From: Paraspadella gotoi
Lineage: Eukaryota; Chaetognatha
Assembly: GCA_051294375.1 (NCBI GenBank)
Contig: CM119269.1
Span: 981,645 to 1,045,644, forward strand
Length of the DNA stretch: 64,000 bases
Direction: 5' to 3'
Positions 1 through 10,407 of the stretch are shown here, one piece after another. Made by a program: the position numbers and the translations under genes. Each line of letters starts with the position of its first letter. Within the stretch, counting starts at the first letter, position 1. The notes under the pieces are model-generated. The model saw nothing but the letters and a program-made list of their open reading frames with translations, searched no databases and was not told the DNA's origin.

Positions 1-1004
1 CATCTTGACGAAGGATAACAGATGGTTTTGTTTTTTTTTTATGTTAATTACTGCAACAAATAAAGTGCTCTAAGTTTTATGATTTAAAATATTTCGTTCA
101 GCCCTTCAAACTAAGTATCACGATTTAGTTAAAAAACAAGTCATATAAAGGATCAATCTGTATTCGTCGAGGGAAATTATACTACAATGTTGTTAATACA
201 AATATATACATCCGATCACAGATAATTTAATGGGGATTCAATCGACAGAAAATAAAGGGAATCAATATCAATATCTTCCGAATGGAAGGGAAACAAAGCT
301 AAAACCCCCAAAAAAACTTTATCTTTCTTTGTTAAAACATATTTACTTATGAAAACTCTTTCTCCGCTTTCAGTTTCAATTTCCTTGAAATAAAAGGTCG
401 AGGCGGAAAAAGGGGAGAGAGAGGGGGAAATGGGGGGAGGAAGGGAAGAGGAGGAGGAGGAGGAGGAGGAGGAGGAGGAGGGCCGGTTTACAAATCGGTA
501 GAGAGCGAAAGGAAATGCGGAGTTTTTTTTTGTTTTGTTTTTTTTTCAAATCGAGGCACCAGTCTCTTTCTAAAACATGATTGGAAAAAGGGATTTTAAT
601 TTCGAAATTGCCATTTGCCAGAAAATCCCAGTAAAAAATATAAAAATCCTCCAGGGTATAAAAAAAAACTCGAGTTAGAAAAACCGGAAAATTAAAAGAG
701 GATAACAAAATATCTGACGGGGAGAATAAAAATAAACGCGTCGTGAATAGTGAACCAGAGAGACAAAATGCGAAAAGCGAAGATAAAACAGACGACGATG
801 TCTACAAACCTGATAAATCGAAATAGATGGTCAAGCAACTAAACAATAACAAAAAAAAACAAAACAGGAAAGAAAAACACAAAAACGACAAGAGACGACG
901 ACGGCGGCAAAGGCGTCCGACCGAAACAATTCTTCTTTTTTTTTTTTAGCTTAGAATATTTTTTTTTGTTCTTTGGTTTGGATCCGCGACGTCGCCTCTT
1001 CGTT

Positions 1005-1415
1005 TCAAGCTTGAATGAACTTCCACCTGGAGTCGTCCTCTTCCCGCGATTCTGGACTTCTCACCCTCAACCCACCCGCTCCTCCTCCTCCTCCTCCTCC
1101 TCCTCCTACTCCGCCCCCTTTGCTGGATTTATTGGACCCGTTGTTTTCCTTGTTGTTGTTGTCCTTTTGTTTATTTCCTCCGCTTCTGCAGTCCAGAGTC
1201 GCTTGATGGTGAAGGTTGTAGTTATGAGCGATGGAGTCGTTGACGCCGCCTCCGCCGCCAACCGTGCGTCTCAATGTTATCGGGGAACGAGGCGGCGCCA
1301 CGCCGTTGGCCAGAGGATTGTCAAGAATGCTGGCGCCGCAAGTCGATTCCGGCGCTAAAGTGGTGGATACGGCGTTGGAGTGAGTCGTGGGACAGGGGCG
1401 CACTCCGTCGAGGCT
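1005..1415 (-). CDS. Terminal coding exon with poly-glycine (copy A)
   Basis: The exon starts after a ccttcgcag acceptor and stays open to TGA at 1005-1007. It encodes a Thr/Pro/Ala-rich stretch ('PCPTTHSNAVSTTLAPES'), a run of five Gly, an Asn/Lys-rich stretch, and a second run of about nine Gly from a (CTC)n tract. It ends 'EEDDSRWKFIQA'. In copies B and C the last codons differ: a short insert brings in 'DDSHGVA' and then an earlier stop in B at 7174-7176. The true C-terminus is therefore unresolved. Copies are at 7174-7623 and about 27786-28267. Confidence 0.55.
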   Translation of the reverse strand, partial: SLDGVRPCPTTHSNAVSTTLAPESTCGASILDNPLANGVAPPRSPITLRRTVGGGGGVNDSIAHNYNLHHQATLDCRSGGNKQKDNNNKENNGSNKSSKGGGVGGGGGGGGGAGGLRVRSPESREEDDSRWKFIQA

Positions 1416-2025
1416 CTGCGAAGGAAAAGTAGAAAACGAAATCTTCTCTTAGGCGGGGGAACGCGCCATCCCAACCGTGAGTCCTATCCACAGTTCTAAC
1501 GACATCCCACAGCGTTGGCAAAGCGTGACTGTACTAGCGTAACCAAGCCGGTGGTTAGCTGCGCCACTGAGGTTCCGAAGCCCCGAGCGCCAACAAAAGA
1601 GAAGCCCCACTTAGCTGGACATCACGGGCAACCAGGTTGTGGTCATGGAAGGAAGGTTAAAGAGAAGGAAAAAAAGAGGGAAAGGTAAAAAGAATAAAAA
1701 AGAGAGAGGGAGAAAAGGAAAGAAAAGAAGAAACAAAACATATAAAAAAGAAGAGAGGGAGGAAAGTAAAGAAAAGAAGAAACAAAACATATAAAAAAGA
1801 AGAGAGGGAGAAAAGGAAAGAAAAGAAGAAACAAAAAATATAAAAAAAGAAGAGGAGGAAAGAAGGAACAAAATGGGTAATGGACTATTTCAGGAGAAAA
1901 AAAAGAGAGAGATTGGAAAGGTCAAAGGTTACGATCAACAAATCAGCGATGAAAACAACGAGAAATTCAGGCCAGCGGGATTCTCGTCTTTACTCTCGTT
2001 TAAAAAACAATAAAACAAAGGAGCA

Positions 2026-2057
<32 letters not shown>

Positions 2058-3404
2058 AAAGAAAACAGAAAAAAAACAATCAAATAAAAAACGCTCACTT
2101 CTCCCGAAACTCGATCCACCCGGATGTAACCAAGCCTTAGTTCCGACTCACGTTGAGCGGTTCCTGTGCGGCGAGAGCGAAGGCCGCTGAGGGTGAGTAA
2201 ACCGAGGTGTTGCCCATGGTGTTGCCCATGGTGTTGCCCATAGCGCCGCCCATGTTGTTGCCAATCGCGTAACTCCAAGAGTCATGGATGAGCATGTGAC
2301 TCTCGTTACTAAAAACGGCGCCAAAAAATATTGTAAAAAAATATAATTTGGTATGTTTTTTATCCGATTTAAAGAACAACAATAACAAAATAAAACCGCA
2401 CCTGCTGGCCGTTTGATGGCCGCTGCTGCCGCGGCTGCCCAGCGTCGCCAACGACGACGCGGCTTGAAGCTCCAGCCGGGCGTCGTCGTCGCCGGCAGAT
2501 GAGTGGATCAGTTCCAACCGATCGGCTGAGGTCGGGAGGAGATTTAGTTGGTGATTGGCTGTGGATTTGGGTGAATATCGATTTTTCAATTATTGGCGGA
2601 GAGAATTTATATTGAAATAGCAGTTGGTTCTAAATTCTAGGCAAATATGTTTCACCTTGATTGACTGGGGAGGTGAGATTCTTAAAATGCCACATCTTTG
2701 ACTGCTCCGCATCCAGCGCCATCTGAGGGATGATCGACGAGTGATCTACGGAATATCGAGGCGGAAAAACAAAAGTACAATGCGTTTATTATTGTGCTAT
2801 TATTAAATGCTTCAATGCTTCGAGTTCAATGCTTAAAAAAAAATCAAGAAAAAGATTATTTACAAACATGACAGCAAATTACCCGTAGCGAAGTAGGGCG
2901 CCACAGCCACGCCCCCTGGCGCCGCGATGATGATCCCATCTCCCGGCGTCGTCCCCGGGGTCGCCTGCGACGACATCGCCTTCAACTTGGATCGGCGCCG
3001 GCAGAGGATGATGATGATGCCCAGCAAGATGGCGCCGAATATAAGCAGGACCGCCGCCACTAACGCCTCGAAAATGCTGCGGCGGAAAACATAATAAAAA
3101 AAAAAGGAATAAAATAAAATGATGATTATGTAATATTTAACTTGATGTGTTCATTTGTTATCGACGACGAACCTTTGGTCCGTTAGATGCGAATCCCTTC
3201 CGTCTGCAACGCCTCTCAATCTGCGCGGGAAAAATAGAAAAAACGCTGAGAGCGAAAAAACTAAACGCGATATCGAAAAGCAAAGGCGAGAACTGAATGC
3301 TAAATGGTCTTTTCTTGTCTCTCTTCTCTCTTTCTCCTCCTCATCTCTCTCTCATCTCCTCTCTCTCTCTTCTCTCTCTCTCTCTCTCTCTCTTCTCGCT
3401 CTCG

Positions 3405-3436
<32 letters not shown>

Positions 3437-3648
3437 TCTCTCTCTCTTCTCATACTCTCTCTCTCTCTTCCTCCTCTCCTTCTTCTCTCACAACCCCAGC
3501 GGCACCTGTCGTACATCGATGACAGATGCAGGGTCTTGACTGAGACGCTGGAAGAGAATAGACGCTCAACATATCGTCGTATCGCGGAATTTGGAATTTT
3601 TGAAAACGGCTTTGCTTATGACGAGGTTCGTCTCGAGACGTTCACCAC
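1005..3648 (-). CDS. Ig-superfamily type I membrane protein, 3' part of gene, copy A (composite)
   Basis: This span holds the last Ig-like exon, the juxtamembrane exon, the transmembrane exon and at least five cytoplasmic-tail exons of a minus-strand gene, read from high to low coordinate. Exons, described one by one below, lie at 3495-3648, 3173-3220, 2883-3076, 2656-2745, 2402-2558, 2152-2308, about 1478-1592 and 1005-1415. Borders are AG/GT, and the phases of the 2883-3076 to 2152-2308 exons agree with each other (1, 1, 2, then 0). The same blocks recur in the same order near 7.2-10.1 kb and 27.8-30.9 kb. The protein would be a surface receptor or adhesion molecule: an Ig-like outside, one membrane segment, and a long low-complexity inside. 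I do not recognise the family by name. Several exons here carry single-base indels relative to the other copies, so the conceptual protein of this copy alone is broken in places. Confidence 0.6.
1478..1592 (-). CDS. Possible cytoplasmic-tail exon (copy A, poorly resolved)
   Basis: This block is conserved in all three copies (about 7710-7852 and 28360-28513). In B and C it starts after a ctctttttag acceptor-like tract, which is damaged in this copy. A consensus frame contains 'ASENTSVASAFNHRLG' and 'FANAVGCR'. The donor is not settled because the three copies disagree. Exon status is inferred from conservation and position only. Confidence 0.3.
2152..2308 (-). CDS. Cytoplasmic-tail exon with Gly-Asn-x-Met repeats (copy A)
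   Basis: The acceptor is cgtttttag and the donor AAC/GTGAGT (strong). It is 157 nt, phase 2 to 0, in register with the preceding exon. It encodes 'SNESHMLIHDSWSYAIG', then G-N-N-M, G-G-A-M and three G-N-T-M/S units made by a 12-bp tandem repeat, then 'SPSAAFALAAQEPLN'. The short repeat probably lies in a flexible tail. Copies at about 8498-8677 and 29211-29398 have the repeat region scrambled by indels. Confidence 0.65.
2402..2558 (-). CDS. Cytoplasmic-tail exon (copy A)
   Basis: The acceptor is aatccacag and the donor GCAG/GTGCGG. It is 157 nt, phase 1 to 2, in register with both neighbours. The product is acidic then Ala/Ser/Gly-rich: it begins 'ANHQLNLLPTSADRLELIHS', continues 'SAGDDDARLELQAASSLA', and ends 'GSRGSSGHQTAS'. 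No catalytic or binding motif is seen. It looks like a disordered signalling tail. Copies are at about 8779-8938 and 29495-29659. Confidence 0.65.
2656..2745 (-). CDS. Cytoplasmic-tail exon, 30 codons (copy A)
   Basis: The exon is bounded by an attccgtag acceptor and a CAAG/GTGAAA donor, is 90 nt long and phase 1 to 1, fitting the exon before it. It reads 'DHSSIIPQMALDAEQSKMW' and then 'HFKNLTSPVNQ' with no stop. No domain is recognised. Copies lie at about 9043-9140 and 29759-29862, both with indels that break the frame. Confidence 0.65.
2883..3076 (-). CDS. Transmembrane exon with stop-transfer motif (copy A)
   Basis: The exon follows a ccgccgcag acceptor and ends at an ACGG/GTAATT donor. 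It encodes a hydrophobic segment 'VAAVLLIFGAILLGIIIIL' immediately followed by C-R-R-R-S-K-L-K, a textbook type I membrane anchor with a cytosolic basic stop-transfer. After it comes a Pro/Gly/Ala-rich stretch ending in 'VAVAPYFAT'. It ends in phase 1. The copies at 9292-9497 and 30031-30244 keep the same core with indels. This is the most clearly protein-coding block of the left half of the window. Confidence 0.75.
3173..3220 (-). CDS. Juxtamembrane exon, 16 codons (copy A)
   Basis: This small exon is bounded by a gcgcag acceptor and a G/GTTCGT donor and is exactly 48 nt, phase 0 to 0. The consensus of the copies encodes a polar stretch, 'RRCRREGDSHLTDK'. It lies between the Ig-like exon and the transmembrane exon, where a short extracellular stalk is expected. 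Equivalent blocks are at about 9601-9651 and 30350-30405. The exact residues are uncertain because each copy has different indels. Confidence 0.4.
3495..3648 (-). CDS. Ig-like half-domain exon (copy A)
   Basis: The minus-strand acceptor (cactcag) sits just above 3648 and a donor-like GTTGTG/GTTCGTG follows at the low end. This copy has frameshifts. Comparison with copies B (9917-10087) and C (30692-30872) gives an open frame with a B-strand-like 'SVYCFLFQ' and a C-strand-like 'SVIDWYR' 16 residues later, the usual Cys-to-Trp spacing of an Ig fold. The matching second half (D-x-G-x-Y-x-C) is not seen before the transmembrane exon, so the domain is incomplete here or the missing exon was lost in assembly. 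The frame depends on a three-copy consensus made by eye. Confidence 0.4.
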
Positions 3649-3769
3649 CTGAGTGGGAAAGAGGGAAATGTGGGGAAGTGGGTTGGGGGATTTGATATGA
3701 GGTCATCTGAAGAGAAGAGAGAGAGAGAGAGGAGGAGAGAGAGAAAGAGAAGAGAGAGAGGGAGAGAGT

Positions 3770-3803
<34 letters not shown>

Positions 3804-4348
3804 AGAATGATGGTCGCGAATCGGTCGGTTTGAAAAATGGCGCGCAAACGAGTGACGGATTGACGCCCCTTTCGCGCCGGTGTCTTCTGTCCTCTGGAAA
3901 CGACAGAATCTCGGTCATCTGGTTGAGCGGAATGTATCAACGGTTTCTATTTTTTAAGAATTGCTCGGCGCCGACTTTCACACATACATTTACATTTATT
4001 ATTTATTACAGACAACCCCCAACATCTCGTCCCACCCCCTGCTCACCGGTCCTCCCCCTTGTCCTGCATACGCACGAATGTTCCGGATTCTCTCGTATCT
4101 CCAGGAATGATTCACGGTGGCAATCCATCCTCGTGATGATCACGCCAGTTGAATGGAGATTTGGTCGGGCGTCGTCGCGGAGAATCCGGCGTTGGGGGGG
4201 GAGGGGGGAAAAGAGGAAAAGTGGGCGTGGCCTCGCGTCAACTCTCTGAATTAATTCATTTTTTTCTTTTTTTTTCTATCTTCCCTTTTCTTTGTTTCTT
4301 TTTTTATTTTTTTTCTTTTGTCTTCTTTTATTTAATCTTTCTTTTTTA

Positions 4349-4379
<31 letters not shown>

Positions 4380-4984
4380 GTTATCACATGTATTATGAGG
4401 AACTAGATGGAAATTGTATGTATATCAGAGAAGTGAACCAGACAAACGTCTTTATGTTGTATTCTTAATTTATTACAACAACGCTGCATCGGGAATTCTC
4501 TCTTTGTCTATTTCCTTTATATATAGTTGTATTTCCTTAAGGCGCTGCGCTCCAGTCACATTAGATTTGAGGTTAGTTTCTTGTCTAAAAAATGGGTTTG
4601 ACTAATTTTTTAACATAGTACCGACAAACCGCAATGAACTGAATCACCGGACTTGCAACTGAACAAAAAGTTGACTTAGAGTTCTGCGCGGCGGCAACTA
4701 AAAATGGGGAAGGAATGACTCTTCGAGGAGCAGTGGAGGATAAATTGTGCAGAAATTGGGCGGTATAGAAACATGAGGTGAACGGGGAGAAATGTGTAAG
4801 TGAGTTTCTGGGACGTGAGTAAGAAGGAGAGACGATGCTAGACAAAGGCTCAATTTAATGTTAGAGAGGAAGAAAAGAAAAGGTTAATTGGATGGTGGAG
4901 GAAAAAAATAAATAGAGAAAAAGAAAAGAGAATAACGAACATTCGGGTAAAATCTACCAGAGTTTTCTGAGTAGAGGGGTTTCG

Positions 4985-5325
4985 GAGAATGATAATGAAG
5001 ACAAGATAAGCAAATAGATCCACTTAACCATTAAGACTATCTAACCATTAGACGCATTAACCAAGGCTGTGAGTCTTTGATGGGTAGACAAGGATAGATA
5101 ATGAGAAAGAAAGCACAATAACCATGTAGATCCATTAACCATTAACCAAGCTGTAGCGATGCTTAGAATGAGTAAAAGGATGATAATGAGAAGAGAAAGG
5201 CAAATACATCCGATTAAACCATTAACACTTAACCAAGCCTGTTAATCTTTGACTGGGTAAAAGGATGATAAGAAGCAAAGAAAGCATGAATAACCATAAC
5301 CATTAACCAAGCTGTTAATCTGTGG
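4985..5325. repeat. Minisatellite, unit about 70-90 bp, AACCATTAACC-rich
   Basis: About four degenerate units. Each has a run like gataatgagaagagaaagc, then attaaccattaaccaagc, then tgttaatctttgatggg. Unit length varies through indels. The same array is at 25445-25775. Confidence 0.6.
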
Positions 5326-5439
5326 TCGGTGTGCAGAGTTAAGGTAGTCGCCAGAGTCAAACTCTAGCCTTGGATCGCGCATAAGCGGCGTCGTCCGCGA
5401 ATATAGTAGTATCCGTGACGCAAAACGAGGCGTTACGCG

Positions 5440-5490
5440 AGCCCGTAGCCTGGTGGGCAAGATGGCGTGCCAAGATGGGGGAAGACTTTC
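5440..5490. promoter_or_regulatory. YY1-like motif in GC-rich stretch (copy 1)
   Basis: CAAGATGGCG at 5458-5467 is followed by a second CAAGATGG. This matches the core of the YY1 site (AAGATGGCGGC), common near TATA-less start sites. The surrounding 300 bases are CpG-rich compared with the AT-rich flanks. No first exon is identified, so promoter function is inference. Confidence 0.25.
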
Positions 5491-5949
5491 TCGCACCAAA
5501 GCCGCGGCGCGAATCGAGCGGGAGAAGTCGGCGAGGCGTGGCTTGTAAAAAGGGAGGATATCTTGTAACTGAGAGGTGTCGCCCGGTCCTGCTTCAATAG
5601 AGCGAGGGAACTCCGGTTGTAATGTTCGCTTTATCCTTTTCTTGCGGTATGGGACGCTAAAGAAGAAATTGTGAAAAGAAAAAAGGAAGCGCTTTTTGTT
5701 TCGAAAAACCGTCGTTTTCAAATCGGCAAGGGCGCTAGGGGCGAGAAGGGGGGAGATTACGCCACGATTGATTAGCTCTCGTCCGGCGTGATTGTGGAAA
5801 ATTGAGGCTTTACTCGCGTGTTGTGCCGTTCGATGGCGAAGAAGAGAGATGAGAGAAAAGAGAAACGGAGACTTTTGATCTTAACTTATTGTCATTATTT
5901 TTAGAACATAGGAACATTGGCTTTTCCCTGAGAAGATAACAGATGGTTT

Positions 5950-6130
5950 TTTTTAGTTGTATAGTAAACGATTATTAAATTCAAAAAGACATGTTGGCCA
6001 TTAAGCCAACAGCATGTGACTTGGAATTTTTTAAGAGGAGAAAGATACAAATCAGTCATAAATTGTGATGGCTGAGACCAAAATGTCTTTTTATATAATC
6101 GTGAACAACTGTTTAATCGTCAACAACGAA
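5950..6130. mobile_element. Degraded fold-back element in copy B
   Basis: Occupies the same site as the element in copy C. It retains 'acgattattaaattcaaaaa', 'gacatgtt' and 'aagccaacagc'-type fragments, but the arms are shortened and mismatched. Confidence 0.4.
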
Positions 6131-7173
6131 AAGAGGTTTTTTTATTACTGTTAATTTTACTGCAACAAATAATGCTCTAAGTTTATGATTTAAAATATTT
6201 TCGGTTCAGACCTTACAAACTAAGGTACAGTCACTATTTAGTATAAAAAACCAAGCTCATATTGAAGAAGGATCAATTCGTATTCGTCGAGGGAAATTAT
6301 TACTGCAATGTTGTAATACAAATATATTACATTCCGATCAACAGCATGAATTGAAATGGGGATGTCAATGACCAGAAATAAAGGAATCAAGTATCAATAT
6401 CTTCCGAATGAAGGGAAACAAAGCTAGAACCCAAAAAACTTATCTTTCTTTGTTAAAACATATTTAACTTATTGAAAACTGCTTGCTCCTGCCTTTCAGT
6501 TTCAAATTTCCTTGAAATTAAATGGTCGAGGCGGAAAAAGGGCGAGAGAGGGGGGAATGGTGGGGAGGAGGAAGAGGAGAGGAGGAGGAGGAGGAGGAGA
6601 GGAGAGGCGCCGGTTTATACAAATCGTAGAGAAGCGAAAGGAAATGCGGAGGATTTTTTTTTTGTTTTGTTTTTTTTCAAAGATCGATGGCATCCAGTCT
6701 ACTTTCGTAAATACATGGATTGGAAACAAAGGGATTTTAATTTCGAAATTGCCATTTGCCAGAAGAATCCAAGTAAAAAATATAAAATCACTCCGGTATA
6801 AAAAAAAACTCGAGTTAGAAAACCGGAATAATTATTAAAGAGGAATAACAACAAATATCTGACGGGAGAAAAGATAACGCGTCGGTGAACATTAAGTGAC
6901 ACGTTCAGAGAGACAAAATGCGAAAAGCGAAGATAAAAAAACGACGATGTTCTATCAAACTGATTAATCTGACATAAGTATTCAAGGCAACTAGAGACAT
7001 AATAACAAAAAAAACAAAACAGAAAAAAAACACAAAACGACAAGAGACACGACGCGGCAAAGGCGTCCGACCGAAACAAATTCTTCTTTTTTTTTTTTAG
7101 CCTACGACATATTTTTTTTGTTCTTCATGGTTGAATCCGCGATCGTCGCCTCTTCGTTTCAAGCTTGAATGAA

Positions 7174-9805
7174 CTAAGCTACACCATGAGAGTCGTCCTC
7201 GTTCCCGCGCATCGGTACTTCTCACCCTACACAAAAACCCAACCCGCTCCTCCTCCTTCCTTGTCTCTTCCTCCAATTACTCTCAAACCTCCTACTACCG
7301 CTTTGACTGGGATTTATTTGGACAATCCGTGTGTTTCCCTTGGTTGTTGTTGATCCACTTATATTCGTGTTTATTTCCTCCGTTCTGCGATCCGAGGAAT
7401 TCGCGTTGATGGTGGAAGTGTGTAGTTATGAGGCGATGGAGTGCGGTTGACGACCGCCTCCGCCGAAACCGTGCGTCTCAAATGTGTATCGGGGATACGA
7501 GGCTGCGCCACGCCGTGGTCCAAGGATTGTCAAGAATGCTGGGCATGCCGGCAAGTCGATTCCGTGCGCTAAAGGGTGGATACGGGGAGTGAGTCGTGGG
7601 ACAGGGCGCACTCACGTCGAGGCCTGCGAATGGAAAGTAGAAAACCGATGAAGTCTTCTCTGAGCGGCTCGGGAACGCCTCCCATCTTCCAACCGTGAGT
7701 CCTCTAACCTTGTACTTAACACGAAGTTCACGACAATCCGCAGCAAGTTTGGCCAAAGGCGACTGACGTGTATCGTATGGCGTGACAAGAACCAAGCCGG
7801 TGGTTAAAAGCTGACGCCATGAGGTGTTTTCCGAAGCACCCGAGGCGACAATCTAAAAAGAGAAGCCTCACTTAGCTGGAATCACGGGGCAATCCGGTTG
7901 TATGGTACAATGGAAGGAGAATAGGAAAGAGCTAAGAGTGAAGAAAAAAAGAGGGAAAGAGTTAAAGCATGAGAATAAAAAGAGAGAGAGAGAGAAAAGG
8001 AGAAAAGAAAAAAGAGAAAACAAACAATATAAAAATAAGATGAGGGGAAAGTACAGAGAAGCGAAGAAGTCAAAACATACTAAAAAAGAAGAAGAGGAGA
8101 AGAAGAAAGAAAAGAAGAAACAAAAAAATATAAGCCAAAAAGAATAGAAGGAAAAGAAAGAAAAAAAGTAGGGTAAAAGGACTATTTCAGAGAAAAAAAA
8201 GAGAGAGATTGCGAAGGATCAAATAGGTTACGATGCAACCCAAATAGTCAAGTGATATAAACAACGAAGAGACTAACATGTTCAAAAGGCACTAGACAAG
8301 GAGAGTTCTTCGCTTTAACCTTCGTTGTGAAAAAAGATAAAAACAAAGGAGCAAAGGAAGAAACAACTACAAACAAAAATAAAAAAAAAAAAGAAAGAAA
8401 AACAGAAAAAAACAGATCAGAAATAAAAAACGCTAGACTTCTGTCAACTTCCCGAAACTCGATCCACCTCGGATGTACCACCGCTTAGTTCCGAGACTAC
8501 GTTGAGAGACGGTGCTGTGCAGCCGAGAGGTATGAGACGATTAAGGGAGGCTAACCTGAGAGTGGTAAATCCGCAAGTGGTTGTTGCCATGTGTTGATGT
8601 TTGCCCATAGCGCCGTCCCATGTTGTGCCCAATACGCGTAAACCCAAGAGTCTATGGATGAGCATGTGACTTCGTTACTAAAAACGGCCGCCAAAAAAAT
8701 AGTTGTAAAAAAATATAATTTTGGTTATGTTTTTTATCGTATTTAAAGAACAACAATACTAAAAATAAAAGCCGCACCTGCTGGCCGTTTTTGAGTGGCC
8801 GCTGCTGACCGCGGCTCCCAGCGTCGCCAAAGACGACGCGGCTTTGAAGCTCCAGCCGGGGCGTCATCGTCGCCGGCAGATGAGTGGATCAGTCACAAAC
8901 CGATGTCGGCTGAGGTCGGAGAGATTTAGTTGGTGATTGGCGTGGATTTGGTGAATATGCGATTTTTTCAATTATTGGGCGGAGAGAATTTAATTGAAAT
9001 AGCAGTTGGGTTCTAAAATTCTATGAAGCAATATTGTTCGACCTTGTATTGATGGAGTTAGAGATTCTACTAAATGACCCACATGGTTGAGACTGCTCCG
9101 CATCCACGCCAGTCTAGGTGACGATCGAACGGTTGATTCACAGAATTCGAGGGGAAAAAACAAAAGTACAATTGCGTTCAAGTTATTGTGCACTATTTAT
9201 GAAAGCGCCTTCAATACTCTCGAGTCATGCTATAAGGAAAAAGAGATACAAGAAAAGATTTATATTACAAACATGACAGCTATAATTAGCCGGTAGCGAT
9301 CAGTTAGGGGCGCCACAGCCACGCCCCTTGGCGCCGGATGATAGTCCATCTCCCGGTCGTCGTCCCGGGGTCGCGTCTGCGACGACAGTCGCCTTCAACT
9401 CTGGATCGGCGCCGGCAGAAGGTGCATGATGATGCCCCAGCAGATGGCGCCGAATATAAGCAGGAAGACCGCCCGCTTCTAACGCCTCGAAAATGTGCTG
9501 CGGGAAAACATATTAGATAAAAAAAAGGAATAAAATAAAAGTTATGATTATTGTAATATTTAAATTGATGTGTTCATTTGTTATCGACGTAGCCACGAAC
9601 CTTGTCCGTCTAGATGCGAATCCCCTTCCCGTCTAGCAACGCCCTCTCAATCCGCGCGCAAAAATAGAACGTCACGAGCGAAAAAACTAAAGGCGATTAT
9701 CCGAAAAGCCAATAGGCGAGAACTGAATGCTAAATAACTTCTTGTCTCTCTCTCTCGTTTCTCCTCCTCTCTCTCTCTCACTCTCTCTCTCTCTCTCTCT
9801 CTTCT

Positions 9806-9841
<36 letters not shown>

Positions 9842-10087
9842 TCCTTCTCTCTTCCTCTCTCCTCTCTCTCTTACTCTCTCTCTCCTCTCTCTCTCTCCTT
9901 ATCTCTCTCTCTACGAACCCCAGCGGCCCTGGTCCGGTACCAATCGATGACAGATTGCAGGGTCTTGACTGAGACGCTGGAATAGGAAGCAATAGACGCT
10001 CAACATGATCGTCGATCGCGAATTTGGAATTTGTGAAAACTGGCTTTGCTTATGACGGGTTCGTCTCCGAGACGTTCACCACCCCTG
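7174..10087 (-). CDS. Ig-superfamily membrane protein, 3' part, copy B (frame-damaged)
   Basis: This repeats the exon order of copy A. Blocks: Ig-like half-domain about 9917-10087, juxtamembrane about 9601-9651, transmembrane about 9292-9497, tail exons about 9043-9140, 8779-8938, 8498-8677, 7710-7852, and the terminal exon 7174-7623. Single-base insertions and deletions, different from those in the other copies, break most frames. The donor after the transmembrane exon is altered (ACCGGCTAAT instead of ACGGGTAAT). Splice acceptors before the transmembrane and terminal exons are kept. The pattern looks like uncorrected long-read error, but true pseudogenisation cannot be excluded. Confidence 0.5.
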
Positions 10088-10407
10088 GAGTTGGGAAGAA
10101 AGGAAATGCTGGGGATATGCTATGGGGGATTTGATATGAGGTCAAATCTGAAGAGAGAGAGAGAGCACGAGAGAGAGAGAGAGAGAGAGCATCGATGAGA
10201 GAGAGAATGAGAGAGTGATTCAGAGAGGAGAGATGAGAGAGAGAGAAGAGAAAGAATGATGGTCGCGAATCGGTCGGTTTGAAAAAATGGCGGCAAACTG
10301 CAGTTGACTCGGATTGACGTCCCCCTTTCGCCCTCCCGGTCTTCTGTCGCCTGGAAACGTACAGAATCTCACGGTCATCTCGGTTCAGACAGATGTTACT
10401 CAACGCG

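Larger units (their letters stand above)
1..4390. repeat. Long repeat unit L1, copy A
   Basis: This segment is collinear with about 5935-10900 and 26390-31750. Matching landmarks are the start near 'gataacagatgg', the GAG-rich tract at 400-480, the coding blocks above, a CT-rich tract at 3340-3490, a GA-rich tract at 3715-3810 and the pyrimidine tract at 4255-4380. Between coding blocks it holds intronic and 3' flanking DNA with homopolymer runs. The first kilobase is AT-rich 3' flank with no gene seen. Confidence 0.8.
4390..5930. repeat. Repeat unit L2, copy 1
   Basis: Begins with a shared landmark (catgtattatgaggaac) and is collinear with 24838-26390. It contains AT-rich DNA, a minisatellite at 4985-5325 and a GC-richer promoter-like stretch at 5330-5640. 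No gene is supported in it. Confidence 0.75.
5935..10407. repeat. Long repeat unit L1, copy B
   Basis: Collinear with copy A, with frequent small indels. The 5.9-7.1 kb part is AT-rich 3' flank with a GAG tract at 6565-6605. The 7880-8250 part is a purine-rich intron. The CT tract is at 9740-9912 and the GA tract at 10150-10255. Nothing beyond the damaged exons is seen. Confidence 0.8.

Noticed and set aside
4020-4200. Conserved block upstream of copy A exons (also near 10510-10740) tested as a further Ig exon
   Set aside because: No frame stays open in both copies, and no Ig signature survives comparison.
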